64,000 nucleotides of DNA from CAVRXT01 sp049644285 (GTDB lineage: Bacteria > Acidobacteriota > Terriglobia > Acidiferrales > UBA7541). The position numbers and the translations under genes were made by a program. Positions 51,641 through 61,528 of the stretch are shown here, piece by piece. Where the stretch lies: contig JBARRP010000064.1 of the NCBI GenBank assembly GCA_049644285.1, positions 1 through 64,000 of the forward strand, written 5' to 3'. Each line of letters opens with the position of its first letter. Position 1 is the stretch's first letter. Under the pieces are notes generated by a model. The model worked only from the letters and a program-made list of their open reading frames with translations. It was not told the origin of the DNA and searched no databases.

Positions 51641-51715
51641 ATTCCTCGTAAGATGAGTCGACGGGAAAGGAGCCGCGAAGTCTTGGGCCCGGCGCCCGAT
51701 GCCTTGGATCCGGCT

Positions 51716-52123
51716 CTACTTCGTCCAGTTCTCCACGGACAGCCCAGCTATGCGCTTGAACTCGCGTTCGTTGTTGGTGGCAATCGTGACATCCAGAGCC
51801 CTCGCGTGGGCCCCGATCCAGAGGTCATTATTCCCAATGAGGCGGCCCTCTTTTTCGAACGTGGCGCGAATTTCCCCGTACGCTTGCGCGGCCGTCGAAT
51901 TGAGATCCTGAACCGGGATGTCCTGAACCAATTCCTCGAGCTGCGTTAAGGCCCTCGCTCGCTGGTTACTCTTGCTGGCCCCGTAATACAGTTCGCCGTA
52001 CGTAATTACCGACATGACCAGTTGTCCCGGCTTCAGTCGCTCGAAACGAGCCTTCACGTCGGGTGGCTGGTGTTTGGCGATGTATATGCAAATATTCGTA
52101 TCCAACATATACCGCGGCTTCAT
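51716..52123 (-). CDS. vapC: PIN-domain ribonuclease toxin VapC
   Basis: 135 residues; ATG overlaps the antitoxin stop. PIN acidic residues in 'YMLDTNICIYIAKHQ', 'ITYGELYYGA', 'IGNNDLWIGAHARALD' and 'TNNEREF'. It is more like the classic VapC of enterobacteria ('MLDTNICIYI') than the two PIN toxins at 24-25 kb, so it was acquired separately or belongs to another subfamily. It probably cleaves tRNA. Confidence 0.93.
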   Translation of the reverse strand: MKPRYMLDTNICIYIAKHQPPDVKARFERLKPGQLVMSVITYGELYYGASKSNQRARALTQLEELVQDIPVQDLNSTAAQAYGEIRATFEKEGRLIGNNDLWIGAHARALDVTIATNNEREFKRIAGLSVENWTK

Positions 52124-52350
52124 AGCGCATCCCGTTTCTGGGGCGCCTGATCCTGCCGACCGTCAGCCATAAAGTCCTCCGGCATGGCCCCAAGTGCGGC
52201 GAACGCCTGACTCAAGTCGCGCTTTGGCTCTCTCAGGACAATTTCATCTCCCCGGCGTAAGATCTCCACTTCATTGACGTCAAAACGAAATTGCTTCGGC
52301 AGCCGCACCGCCTGGCTGTTGCCAGACTTAAAGACTCGGGCTTTGCTCAT
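52120..52350 (-). CDS. vapB: VapB antitoxin (SpoVT/AbrB fold)
   Basis: 76 residues from ATG 52350, with GGAGGG 6 nt upstream. 'ARVFKSGNSQAVRLPKQFRFD' and 'EVEILRRGDEIVLREP' make the swapped-hairpin DNA-binding barrel; the C-terminal 'FAALGAMPEDFMADGRQDQAPQKR' would bind the toxin. It represses its own promoter, probably at 52371-52391. Confidence 0.92.
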   Translation of the reverse strand: MSKARVFKSGNSQAVRLPKQFRFDVNEVEILRRGDEIVLREPKRDLSQAFAALGAMPEDFMADGRQDQAPQKRDAL

Positions 52351-52370
52351 GAATGGCCCTCCGATCCTAA

Positions 52371-52391
52371 GTATATACGGTGCGTATATAC
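52371..52391. promoter_or_regulatory. VapB operator: two GTATATAC palindromes
   Basis: GTATATAC (52371-52378) and GTATATAC (52384-52391) are self-complementary 8-mers separated by 5 bp, so the pair is both a direct and an inverted repeat. It lies 20 bp upstream of vapB. Confidence 0.65.
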
Positions 52392-52512
52392 ATTGCAAGT
52401 CGCTCCGAGGGCGGCGATCGGATGGAGATACGGCAATGGCCCACGATCCGGCCCGCTTATCCAGCAACTGGCGCTTGCAAAGTGGATCTCGGCTCGGCTC
52501 AACCGTGGGTTT

Positions 52513-52902
52513 TCAGTCCGCGACATCTTCCGGTCTCACTCCCATTGCGATTACTACTGCCTTGGCAATTTGGCGAATCACCGATCCACCAAGCTGTCGG
52601 AGACGTTGCCGTGGCGGTATCAAGATTTCTTTTCTGATTGTGGCGATGTTTTCGGCTTGCGCTTCACATGTTTCGTTCAGGCCCGTTTCGCCGGGGCTGA
52701 ATCTAATGTGGGTGTCAAGTTCCTTCGGAGTTGTCGAGAGCGGTACGACTAGAACTGTATTTGCGCGTGGATGCAGGTTTCTTGCATCCGTGGATACAAC
52801 TACAACCGGGCGAGGATTCTCGTCAGGAGGGTCAGAGGGAAACCTCACAAACCAAATCTCACCACGGCGCGGTTGCGCTAGAGACGGCCGGCCCGCGCCC
52901 AT
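52513..52902 (-). CDS. mazF: MazF/PemK-type endoribonuclease toxin
   Basis: 129 residues; ATG 52902 directly follows the antitoxin stop (TAAATG). MazF fold: 'RRGEIWFVRFPSDP', 'RPVVVVSTDARNL', 'NTVLVVPLSTTPKELDTHIRFSPGETGLNETCEAQAENIATIRKE'-type core with the Arg and Thr/Ser of the active site. It cleaves single-stranded mRNA at short sites. The paired antitoxin is the small ORF at 52903. Confidence 0.88.
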   Translation of the reverse strand: MGAGRPSLAQPRRGEIWFVRFPSDPPDENPRPVVVVSTDARNLHPRANTVLVVPLSTTPKELDTHIRFSPGETGLNETCEAQAENIATIRKEILIPPRQRLRQLGGSVIRQIAKAVVIAMGVRPEDVAD

Positions 52903-53154
52903 TTAGTGCTCCCCAGGAGCAAGCTCGGACTCCATGTCTACCAGCGCAGATTCCCCAAGCTGAGCCCACGCAGTGTCTTCCCTTTGCTCCAGATCCGACA
53001 AAGAGTCATAGTAAGCTGCGATCCTTTTGTTGAACTGTTCCATTTCTCTTTTCCGCTTCAAGTCGGCGATGATCCTTTCGAAGAGTGCACTAATAGATGG
53101 AGACTTAACCTGGGCGCGAAGGGCCCTCAGAAACTTAACGGCATCCTGCGACAA
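52903..53154 (-). CDS. Ribbon-helix-helix-like antitoxin of the MazF pair, start uncertain
   Basis: 83 residues from TTG 53154. In frame upstream of that TTG the strand continues 'RKKRITVSLS', which completes a ribbon-helix-helix motif with 'QDAVKFLRALRAQVKSPS', but no ATG, GTG or TTG precedes it nearby. Either a rare start is used, the 5' end is damaged, or the protein starts at TTG with a shortened ribbon. The C-terminal acidic tail (EREDTAWAQLGESALVDMESELAPGEH-like) fits toxin binding. Confidence 0.65.
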   Translation of the reverse strand: MSQDAVKFLRALRAQVKSPSISALFERIIADLKRKREMEQFNKRIAAYYDSLSDLEQREDTAWAQLGESALVDMESELAPGEH

Positions 53155-53296
53155 GGAGACAGTTATCCGTTTCTTCCGCCTGCTCGGTTGCTGGGTATGA
53201 CGCGTGGTATTACACCTCGTAAGACATCTTTCCCACAGAGAAGCATAACCAGGCTGTCAGCTTTTGTCAACTTCCTTAGCTTTTGTCCGGCGCCAT

Positions 53297-54553
53297 TCAG
53301 AACGGCCAGTGAAGCAAGGGCAAGAATCCGAGGAGGCCATATACGACCAGCAGGCCGAGACTCTCGCGTCCGGTTTCTCGGTCGCCAAAGCCATAGGCGT
53401 ATCCGCCCTTGACCAGATTGTTGACGGCGGCGGCGATGACGATGCCAGCGGCGGCGAGCGCAATTGGCGTTGTAGCTCCCGCGCTTTGCGTCAGACCCAT
53501 GATAAATGGCGTTATGTCCGTCAGGCCGCTCAGCCCGGCCAGCGCAAAAACACCGCCACGGCCCAGAAATTCCACCGCGTAATGGGTCAGCACGAGCATC
53601 ACCACAAAGAATAAGCCGAATAGAAGGGCCGCCTGCAGTTCGAGAGGGTTCTTGGCCATCGCATCGGTCTTCACTGCTTCCCCACCAGGGTCGCGTCGCC
53701 GCGACCAAAACGCCCCCACTAGCACGCCCATGCCAGTGAGCAGTAAGAAGGACGGCAGCAAGAGCCTCATCAACTCACGGTTGAAGATTCCCAGGAGCAC
53801 CAGCAGCCGGAGATACATCACACTCGAGGACACCAGAACGCTGCCGGAGAAAAGATGGGGACGCGATTGCTGCTTTGCTTCTTTCGCCAAAACGACCGTG
53901 GTTGCTGTTGAGGAATAAAGCCCTCCCAAAATCGCGGCTAGGAGGATGCCGCCTTCCGCTTTCGTGCGCGCTTGCAGGATGTAACTCGCGTAGGAAACGC
54001 CGCTCACCGCGACCACCACGAGCCAGGTCTTGAAAGGATTGAATTGAAAAGGACCAAAGTTCTGGTTCGGCAGCACGGGAAGAATGACGAGGGTGAGGAG
54101 CAGGAACTTCGTAAATGTGAAAATCTCGTCGGTTGGTATGCGTTTCGAAATGCTCTCGAGCGCCTCCTTCAATTCGAGAAGAAGCAAGCCGATAACGGTC
54201 AACGTGGTGGCAATCCAATATTGATCGCGCGCGACCAGCGCCCCGATGACGTAGGTGGTGAGCCCCGAGACCTCGGTCGTCACCCCAGCCACGCCGGTTG
54301 ATTGCAGCTTGTGCTGATACGACAGCCAGAGGAAAGCGCCAATGACCGCGAATCCAATCCCCATCGGAATCAGATTCGGCCCGGAAAGAAACGTCATCGC
54401 GTAGCCAATCAGGCCAATGAGCGGAAATGTTCGCACCCCTCCAAAGATGTAGCGATCCTGATCGGCCCTGCGCTCTTCTCTCTGAAGTCCCAGCAGGAAA
54501 GAAAGAAAAAGAGTCAGGATGATGCGGAATCCGTCCGGCGGCACCAGTTTCAT
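53297..54553 (-). CDS. MgtC/SapB-DUF4010 membrane protein
   Basis: 418 residues from ATG 54553; longer in-frame starts run into non-protein-like sequence. The N-terminal third is MgtC/SapB-like: 'FLSFLLGLQREERRADQDRYIFGGVRTFPLIGLIG' with conserved Arg and Asp. The rest is DUF4010 with about eight helices ('LLAAILGGLYSSTATTVVLAKEA', 'FALAGLSGLTDITPFIMGLTQS'). The family is linked to Mg2+ or acid stress adaptation in a few bacteria. Role here unknown. It lies between the toxin-antitoxin pair and the oxidase operon. Confidence 0.85.
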   Translation of the reverse strand: MKLVPPDGFRIILTLFLSFLLGLQREERRADQDRYIFGGVRTFPLIGLIGYAMTFLSGPNLIPMGIGFAVIGAFLWLSYQHKLQSTGVAGVTTEVSGLTTYVIGALVARDQYWIATTLTVIGLLLLELKEALESISKRIPTDEIFTFTKFLLLTLVILPVLPNQNFGPFQFNPFKTWLVVVAVSGVSYASYILQARTKAEGGILLAAILGGLYSSTATTVVLAKEAKQQSRPHLFSGSVLVSSSVMYLRLLVLLGIFNRELMRLLLPSFLLLTGMGVLVGAFWSRRRDPGGEAVKTDAMAKNPLELQAALLFGLFFVVMLVLTHYAVEFLGRGGVFALAGLSGLTDITPFIMGLTQSAGATTPIALAAAGIVIAAAVNNLVKGGYAYGFGDRETGRESLGLLVVYGLLGFLPLLHWPF

Positions 54554-54738
54554 CAAGTCTTTCAGCAAGGCGAAGGTTCCCCTCTCGCTCGTTCGGAAGA
54601 CACCCCAAAGGCAGGCCTGGCAGCCTGTTACGCCCAGCGCCGAGCGTATCGAACAACCCGCCGGAACACAACTCGAGCTCAAGTCAAGGCGACCAGGCCG
54701 GGCTGGGAATGACAGGCTGATGTAGCGACGATTTACGA

Positions 54739-55070
54739 TCACGGATTCTGAGACGAGCTGATTGCCGGTCCCCAGCCGGAGGGAATCGGGCTCCAGTTAC
54801 GCGTGAGCTCGTCCGACAAGGTGAGGGCGATCAGGATGGCCAGCCAGAAAAACCCCGCGACGATCACGGTCCGGGTCAACCCGCTGCTGTAGCGCACGCC
54901 CATGAAGAACAGCACCACGAGAAGCATCTTCGCCACCGCGATCGCGAGCGCAGCCACAGTATTCAGAGGACCCAGGTTCACGAATGCTACCCAGGTGGTT
55001 AGCCCCGTCAACACAAGGAGCGCCAGGAACACGGCCACATAGACCTTCGCCGGAGTCACGTGTTCAGTCA

Positions 55071-55074
<4 letters not shown>
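54739..55074 (-). CDS. ctaF: Cytochrome c oxidase subunit IV (CtaF-like)
   Basis: 111 residues; ATG 55074 overlaps the subunit III stop (ATGA). Three membrane helices: 'VYVAVFLALLVLTGLTTWVAF', 'TVAALAIAVAKMLLVVLFFM' and 'VIVAGFFWLAILIALTL', the pattern of small subunit IV of caa3-type oxidases ('AxxKAxLVxLFFM'). It is the last gene of the operon that enters from the right edge of the window. Confidence 0.88.
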
Positions 55075-55764
<690 letters not shown>

Positions 55765-55772
<8 letters not shown>

Positions 55773-57396
55773 GCGAGCCCTCCGGTATCGGGGCGTAGGC
55801 GTAGGCTTCTTCGGTCACGATGGGCGTTTCCTCAAAGTTCTCGGTCGGCGGCGGCGAAGGCGTCTGCCATTCGAGCCCTTTCGCTTTCCACGGATTCGGC
55901 CCGGCAACCGGACCGTAGCGCATCGACCAGATGAAGTAGACCAGCGGAATCAAATACCCCACGCCCAGGATCGACGCGCCAGCCGAGGACAAGACGTTCA
56001 GCACCTGGAATTCGGGAGGATAGACCGCGTAGCGCCGCGGCATCCCCAAATAACCCAGCATGAACTGCGGAAAAAAAGTCAGATTGAACCCGACGAAAAT
56101 GACCAGCGCCGCAAAGCGCGCCCAACCGTCCGGATAAAGCCTCCCGGTAATCTTCGGCCACCAGAAGTGAAGACCGCCCATATAGGCCATCACCGCGCCG
56201 CCGACCATGATGTAGTGGAAGTGGGCCACAATGAAATACGTCCCATTCAGATGGACGTCGATCGCGAGCGAGGCAAGGAAAAGGCCTGTCAGCCCGCCCA
56301 TCGTAAACAGGCCGATGAAGCCCAACGCATAGAGCATCGGGGCCTGATAAGAAATCGAACCCTTGTAGAGCGTCGCCGTCCAGTTGAAGACCTTGATCGC
56401 CGACGGAATGGCCACTATGAAGCTCAGGACCGAGAAGATGAGTCCCGCATAGATCGACTGGCCGGTGACGAACATGTGGTGGCCCCACACCAAAAAGCTG
56501 ATCACCGCGATGGCGAAGCTGGAAAAGGCGACGAACGAGTAGCCGTAGATGCGCTTCCGGGAGAATGCCGTGATCAGCTCGCTTACCACTCCCATGCCCG
56601 GAAGCACCATGATGTAGACCGCCGGATGCGAGTAGAACCAGAAGAGGTGCTGGAAAAGGAGCGGGTCGCCCCCGACGGCAGGATCGAAAACGCCGACGTG
56701 CAACAGGCGCTCGAGCGCCACAAGAAACAGCGTGATTGCAACGACGGGCGTGCCGAGGACGAAGATGATGCTCGTAGCATACATCGTCCAGATGAAAAGC
56801 GGCAGCCGGAACCAAGTCATCCCGGGCGCCCGCATCTTGTGAATCGTGACGATGAAATTCAATCCGGTCAGGATGGAGGAAAACCCGGTGATGAACACGC
56901 CCACTGCGGCAGCCATCACCTGCGTGTGCGCGAAGGAGGTGCTGTAGGGCGTGTAAAACGTCCAGCCCGTGTCCACGCCGCCTGCGATAATCGCGTATAA
57001 CGTGAAAATCGCACCCGTCACGTAGATATACCAGCTCAGAAGATTGATGCGCGGGAACGCCAAATCCTTCGCGCCGATCATCATCGGCACCAGAAAATTG
57101 CCGAGCGTCACGGGAATCGACGGGACGAGAAAGAAAAAGACCATGACGATGCCATGAATCGAGAAGAGCTTGTTATACGTTTCCGGCTGGACCAGCGCTC
57201 CCTGCGGCTCGATCAAGTGCAGCCGCATCAGAACCGCCGCGGCGCCGCCCACAAAGAACATGAAGGTGATTGAGCCGAGATAGAGCAGCGCGATGCGCTT
57301 GTGATCGGTCGTGAACAGCCACGACTTGATTCCATAGTTCACATTCAAATAGTGAACGCGAGACTCGACGGGAAGTTCAGCGACGGCCGTGCTCAT
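55765..57396 (-). CDS. ctaD: Cytochrome c oxidase subunit I, A2 type
   Basis: 543 residues. Haem-copper ligands: His81 in 'FSIHGIVMVF', His257 with Tyr261 in 'WFYSHPAVYIMVLPG', His306-His307 in 'WGHHMFVTGQ', His392 and His394 in 'AHFHYIMVGG'. The 'YSHP' motif replaces the D-channel Glu of A1 oxidases, which makes this an A2-type enzyme as in Rhodothermus caa3. It overlaps subunit II by four bases. It reduces O2 to water and pumps protons. Confidence 0.96.
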
Positions 57397-58388
57397 TTCC
57401 CTTGTGACTTCCTTTCTTGAGATGCTCCAAGCGACTTGATATAGGCGATCAATTGCAGCAATTGCTCTTCGTTGATCTGCCCTTGGAAAGCGGGCATCAC
57501 CGGCGCATAGCCCGGGAGCAGCATCGAATTCGGATTGACGATGGCGGCGCGAATGTAGGCTTCATCGGCGATCAGCGTCCGCCCGTCCCTCAGCTTGACT
57601 GGATTCCCATAGAGGCCCACCAGCGTCGGACATCGCCCGGAATTGTTCGCCACGTGGCAGGTAACGCACCCGAGCTGGGTGAAAAGTCTTTCACCGCTCT
57701 GCGCCATGGATTCACCGGTCGCTCCTCCACTGAGCCACTGGGCGTAATCGGTCGGCGTCATCACATACACCGTGCCGATCATGTCGGCGTGCTCGGCGCC
57801 GCAGTATTGCGCGCAGAAAAGATGGTACGCTCCGGTCTCCGTCGCCTCGAACCAGATGGAAGAATAGCGCCCCGGCAGAACGTCCTTTTTGATCCGGAAT
57901 GCCGGGATATAGAAATCGTGAATCACGTCCTCCGAGGTCATCGTGAGTTTCACGGGAACACCCACTGGGACGTGCAACTCGTTGATCTCCCGCGGGCCCT
58001 CGGGATGCTGGATGTGCCACATCCATTGCTTCCCGATCACGAACATTTCGATCGCTGCATTGGGCGGCCGAGAGTTCTCGAAATACAGGCTCGAAGCCCA
58101 AAAAAACAGGACGGCACAAATCCCACTGGGAATCAGCGTCCAGGTAAGCTCCAGCGGCGTGGACGTGCTCACATGCGGAGGCTGCTCGTCTTCCGAGCGA
58201 CGGCGATATTTGATCATGAAATAGAAGATCAGCGCGAAGATGAGGGCGGTGAAGAACAATGTGATGGCGGTCAGGAAGAAGTAGAGATTGTCCACACCGC
58301 GGCTGATCGTCGAAGCAGTCGGCGGATGAAGCGGGAAGAACATCGACGCCAGCGCGGAAGCGAACCGAATCTTGCAATCGATTCTCAT
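57393..58388 (-). CDS. ctaC: Cytochrome c oxidase subunit II with fused cytochrome c
   Basis: 331 residues. Two N-terminal helices, then the CuA domain: His157 in 'IHDFYIPAFRIKKD', Cys192, Cys196, His200 and Met203 in 'FCAQYCGAEHADM'. 'GKQWMWHIQHPEG' is the electron-entry loop. A C-terminal cytochrome c domain holds CxxCH at 241-245 ('LGCVTCHVANN') with a Met ligand candidate in 'APVMPAFQG'. This defines a caa3 oxidase that takes electrons directly from the ACIII cytochromes. Confidence 0.95.
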   Translation of the reverse strand: MRIDCKIRFASALASMFFPLHPPTASTISRGVDNLYFFLTAITLFFTALIFALIFYFMIKYRRRSEDEQPPHVSTSTPLELTWTLIPSGICAVLFFWASSLYFENSRPPNAAIEMFVIGKQWMWHIQHPEGPREINELHVPVGVPVKLTMTSEDVIHDFYIPAFRIKKDVLPGRYSSIWFEATETGAYHLFCAQYCGAEHADMIGTVYVMTPTDYAQWLSGGATGESMAQSGERLFTQLGCVTCHVANNSGRCPTLVGLYGNPVKLRDGRTLIADEAYIRAAIVNPNSMLLPGYAPVMPAFQGQINEEQLLQLIAYIKSLGASQERKSQGK

Positions 58389-59275
58389 GCGCGCTTCCCC
58401 GGCAACGGATAATGCGTGTAGCGCGTCAGGAAAAAAATCAAAAGTCCGATAGCGAAGACCGTGAAAGCGGCGGCTGCGCGCAGAACATTCGCAATGACCA
58501 CACCGTACTTTCCGGTGGCCGGATCGTAGTGATAGCAGTACAGCAGGATCTGATCGACCGGCGAGCCAATCTTGTGCGCCGAAGCTTCCACCAGTCCGAG
58601 CCGCAGCTCCCGAGCCGGAAAATCGATACCGTAAAAATAACGCGAAACTCTCCCTTCGGGAGTCAAAACCATGATCGCGCTGGCGTGCGCGTATTGCCCC
58701 GATTGCGCATCAAAGGCATATCGAAATCCCACTGCATCCGCCAGTTCATGGATCTGGACATCCTTGCCGGTCAGAAAATGCCACCCTGGAACAGCGCCGG
58801 GCCTGCCATACAGGCCGGCATACATGATCTGTTTCGCTCCCGCTTCGGCGGTATTGTCACGAGGATCGATGCTCACGGTGATGACTTCGAACTGCTTGCC
58901 CACATCCATCGGCAGATCCTTCAAGCCCTGCAGGAGCCCGTTCAAAACCTGCGTGCAAAGCATCGGGCACTGGTAATAAACCAGCGAAAGAATCACCGGC
59001 TTCCCTTCGAAGTACTTTCCAAGCTGGACGGGCCGCCCCTTCTCGTCACGAAATTCCAGGTTGAGTGGAACTTGATTGTTCAGCTTCTGATCGATACCAA
59101 CGTCTTTCAAAAGCTCGGGCCGGACGCCAACCGCCTGCATTTGACCCTGAGCAACCCCAGCCAGCGCCGAGAGAACACCCAAAAGAAGAGCGACCGTTGC
59201 GAAAAGGCGCTTCGAGCGATGATCGGTGCGAGCCGACATACGCGATCCCCTCTGGCAACCGAAACCGATCGTCAT
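58385..59275 (-). CDS. SCO1/SenC-type copper chaperone for the oxidase
   Basis: 296 residues from ATG 59275 (overlaps the preceding stop); ATG 59239 with GAGGGG is an alternative. Thioredoxin fold with copper ligands Cys103 and Cys107 in 'YYQCPMLCTQV' and His197 in 'GQYAHASAIMVL'. The protein helps fill or reduce the CuA site of subunit II, the next gene. A C-terminal helix ('FTVFAIGLLIFFLTRYTHYPLPG') is an extra anchor in addition to the N-terminal one, so it is longer than standard ~200-aa SCO. Confidence 0.93.
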   Translation of the reverse strand: MTIGFGCQRGSRMSARTDHRSKRLFATVALLLGVLSALAGVAQGQMQAVGVRPELLKDVGIDQKLNNQVPLNLEFRDEKGRPVQLGKYFEGKPVILSLVYYQCPMLCTQVLNGLLQGLKDLPMDVGKQFEVITVSIDPRDNTAEAGAKQIMYAGLYGRPGAVPGWHFLTGKDVQIHELADAVGFRYAFDAQSGQYAHASAIMVLTPEGRVSRYFYGIDFPARELRLGLVEASAHKIGSPVDQILLYCYHYDPATGKYGVVIANVLRAAAAFTVFAIGLLIFFLTRYTHYPLPGKRA

Positions 59276-59748
59276 TTGTTCCCACCCGGGCCCGGAGCAT
59301 TCACGGCAGGTTGCGTGGCGGCGGGCGCCTCAACGGCAGGCACGGCCGCTGTATCCGCCGGCGGCTTAGTTTGTCGAGCGGGCAGGCCGCGCTCGAGCAA
59401 CAGGGACATGGCACGATCGATCGGAATCCGCACAACGCCGCTTTGCTTGTCTACCCAGCCGTAACTCTTCAGAATGTCCTCCTCCCGCTCCCGGTAATTC
59501 TTCAGATCCACTCGCGGGTCCACCTGCAAGCGCGGCATCGGCGGCAGTGTCCGGGCGTTCTCAAAGGGTGTTGGGGGCGGGCCCAACTGCTGGGATTTCG
59601 CGAAATGGAAAAACGTCATTCTCATTCCGATAAGCGTAAGCGCGATAACTCCGAAGAGCACGAGTCCAAAGTAGGCGAGCGCGCGAACGTTCGCGTCGTG
59701 CTCCTCGTGGCCCGCGCGGTTCCCGCTTTGCGGTGTCTTAGTCTCCAT
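59272..59748 (-). CDS. Membrane-anchored protein of unknown function in the ACIII/oxidase operon
   Basis: 158 residues; ATG overlaps the actF stop by 11 bp and its own stop overlaps SCO. One membrane helix ('ALAYFGLVLFGVIALTLIGM', about 23-42), then a periplasmic part with 'LPPMPRLQVDPRVDLKNYREREEDILKSYGWVDKQSGVVRIPIDRAMSLLLERGLP'-type sequence and a Pro/Ala-rich tail. I recognise the 'GWVDKxxGVVRIPIDRAM' block as a recurring feature beside acidobacterial ACIII genes but know no function. It may be a small assembly or linker subunit between ACIII and oxidase. Confidence 0.75.
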   Translation of the reverse strand: METKTPQSGNRAGHEEHDANVRALAYFGLVLFGVIALTLIGMRMTFFHFAKSQQLGPPPTPFENARTLPPMPRLQVDPRVDLKNYREREEDILKSYGWVDKQSGVVRIPIDRAMSLLLERGLPARQTKPPADTAAVPAVEAPAATQPAVNAPGPGGNK

Positions 59749-60913
59749 GCTCGACCGCCTCTTCCATGTCCGCAGCGTGCAGCGGCACCAGCGGCCGCTT
59801 CTTCAACTGCCAGAGAAACGCTGCGACCCACAACCCGCCGATTCCGAGCGGCGCCGTCAAGTCCATCGGGTGGATTCGCGGCCCGCCCGGCTCAAACGCG
59901 GGAACCACCAGCCAATAGAGATCGACAAAGCTGATTACGATCAGCGCTCCGGCAAGCGTGGCGAGCACTCCCTTGCGCCGCTTGACATCTCGTGAAAGCA
60001 ACAGCAAGAACGGAATCGTGAAATGGAGAATGACCAGAACGATCGCAATCGCGCCCCAGCCTCCCGACGCTCGGCTCACGTACCAGGGAATCTCGTCCTT
60101 CAGATTCGTCGCCCAAATGATCAGGAACTGTGAGAAGGAGAGATAAGCCCATAGCATCACGAAAGCGAAGAGAAGATTCCCGAGGTCATTCCATTGGGCG
60201 GGGGAGGCCGCCGACGCTACGGGTTCGCTTTCCGCCAGCAGCCGCGCCACCAAGATCATGAAAGCCATCGCGGTCAGCGCCTCGATGACCATGAAGAGCA
60301 TTCCGTAGATAGTCGAGAACCAGTGCGGCTCGAGCGACATCACCCAATCCACTGAGGCAAATGTCACCGTCAGTCCGTACAGGATCAGCCCGGGGGCGCT
60401 CAACCCTTCGAACCGCGCCGCCAACTGTGGATTTCCAGTATCGTCCTGCTCCTGCGACCACTTGCTCAAGAGATACGCGAGCGATACCCAAATGGCGAAA
60501 TAGATTGCGGCGCGGATCGTGAAGAACGACGGGTTCAGATACGGTCGCTTGTACTGGAGGATCGGATCGGCAGCCACCGCCTCCGGCTGCGCCCACAGAA
60601 AAAGACGAGAAAGTCCCAGCCAGATTGGGACAAACAGCACGGCCATCAGCAGGAACGTGCGCGAGCCCGCTTCCGCCACCCGCCGAATCGGCACGCCCCA
60701 TCTTCCTCCGGTCAGGTGATGCAACATCAAGATCGCCATGCAGCCGAGCGGAACCCCGATCCAGAACAGATAAGCAAACAAATAGGAGCGGAAGAATTGC
60801 GTCGGATTGCGAGCCGATCCAAGGAAAGTCGTGGACAATCCCAGGATGCCGACAATCAGCGCAGCCCGCAGGGCGCGGTCAAACTGCGGCCGAAGTGCCT
60901 CGTTCTGATTCAT
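59738..60913 (-). CDS. actF: Alternative complex III subunit F (quinone-interacting membrane subunit)
   Basis: 391 residues, ten predicted helices with the ActC/ActF-like arrangement: 'LFAYLFWIGVPLGCMAILMLHHLTGGRWG' near the N-terminus, 'GLILYGLTVTFASVDWVMSLEPHWFSTIYGMLFM', then 'IIWATNLKDEIPWY'. ActF is the smaller quinol-site-like partner of ActC. It overlaps the cytochrome ActE gene by four bases. Confidence 0.92.
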   Translation of the reverse strand: MNQNEALRPQFDRALRAALIVGILGLSTTFLGSARNPTQFFRSYLFAYLFWIGVPLGCMAILMLHHLTGGRWGVPIRRVAEAGSRTFLLMAVLFVPIWLGLSRLFLWAQPEAVAADPILQYKRPYLNPSFFTIRAAIYFAIWVSLAYLLSKWSQEQDDTGNPQLAARFEGLSAPGLILYGLTVTFASVDWVMSLEPHWFSTIYGMLFMVIEALTAMAFMILVARLLAESEPVASAASPAQWNDLGNLLFAFVMLWAYLSFSQFLIIWATNLKDEIPWYVSRASGGWGAIAIVLVILHFTIPFLLLLSRDVKRRKGVLATLAGALIVISFVDLYWLVVPAFEPGGPRIHPMDLTAPLGIGGLWVAAFLWQLKKRPLVPLHAADMEEAVEHGD

Positions 60914-61527
60914 TGGGTCTGTTCCTGCAGCTTCGGGCGCTGCGTCTCAGGCACGTCGGCCAAGCCGGCGTGCTGGCTCAGTTGAAGCGCGCGGATGTAA
61001 GCGGCAATCCTCCAGCGGTCCTCCGGCAAAACGCGCGTGGAATAGCTGTACATTCTGCCCAAGCCGTTCGTCATCACGTCGAAGAAATAGCCCGCCGGAG
61101 CGGTGCGCAGGCGATCGATGTGATACGAGGGCGGCGGCGGAAGTCCGCGCTGCACGATCATGCCCCGTCCGCTGCCGGTGTAATCGTGGCAAGGAGAACA
61201 ATAAATGTTGTAGCGCTCGCGGCCGCGCTCCAGATCCTTCTGCGTAATCGGGAATGGGAACGTATCGGCTAAAACTCCATTCACCTTTCCCGTGTAAAGC
61301 AGCTCGTCCGTTCGCAGTTGCCCGCGCGCCACGGTGCCGGGAACGACGGGACGCTCCGATCTTCCATCGTCGAAGAATGTTGATGGCGCGTAGGGCTTGT
61401 ATTTTGGCTGCGCGTGCATGTCGAGCCGGCATCCCGAGATCAGCAAGGCGACACCCGCGCACAGACCCAGCAGCGCGGGTATCTTTTTCGCGCGTGGCCC
61501 GCAAGCGCCCCTCATCCCGGCACTCAT
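60910..61527 (-). CDS. actE: Alternative complex III subunit E (lipoprotein monohaem cytochrome c)
   Basis: 205 residues from ATG 61527; ATG 61515 and 61545 are also possible. Lipobox 'ALLISGC' with Cys33, then one haem site Cys110-xx-Cys113-His114 ('YCSPCHDYTG') and a distal Met in 'GLGRMYSYS'. It passes electrons from ACIII toward the oxidase. It lies directly after ActD in the operon. Confidence 0.9.
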   Translation of the reverse strand: MSAGMRGACGPRAKKIPALLGLCAGVALLISGCRLDMHAQPKYKPYAPSTFFDDGRSERPVVPGTVARGQLRTDELLYTGKVNGVLADTFPFPITQKDLERGRERYNIYCSPCHDYTGSGRGMIVQRGLPPPPSYHIDRLRTAPAGYFFDVMTNGLGRMYSYSTRVLPEDRWRIAAYIRALQLSQHAGLADVPETQRPKLQEQTQ

Positions 61528-61528
61528 C

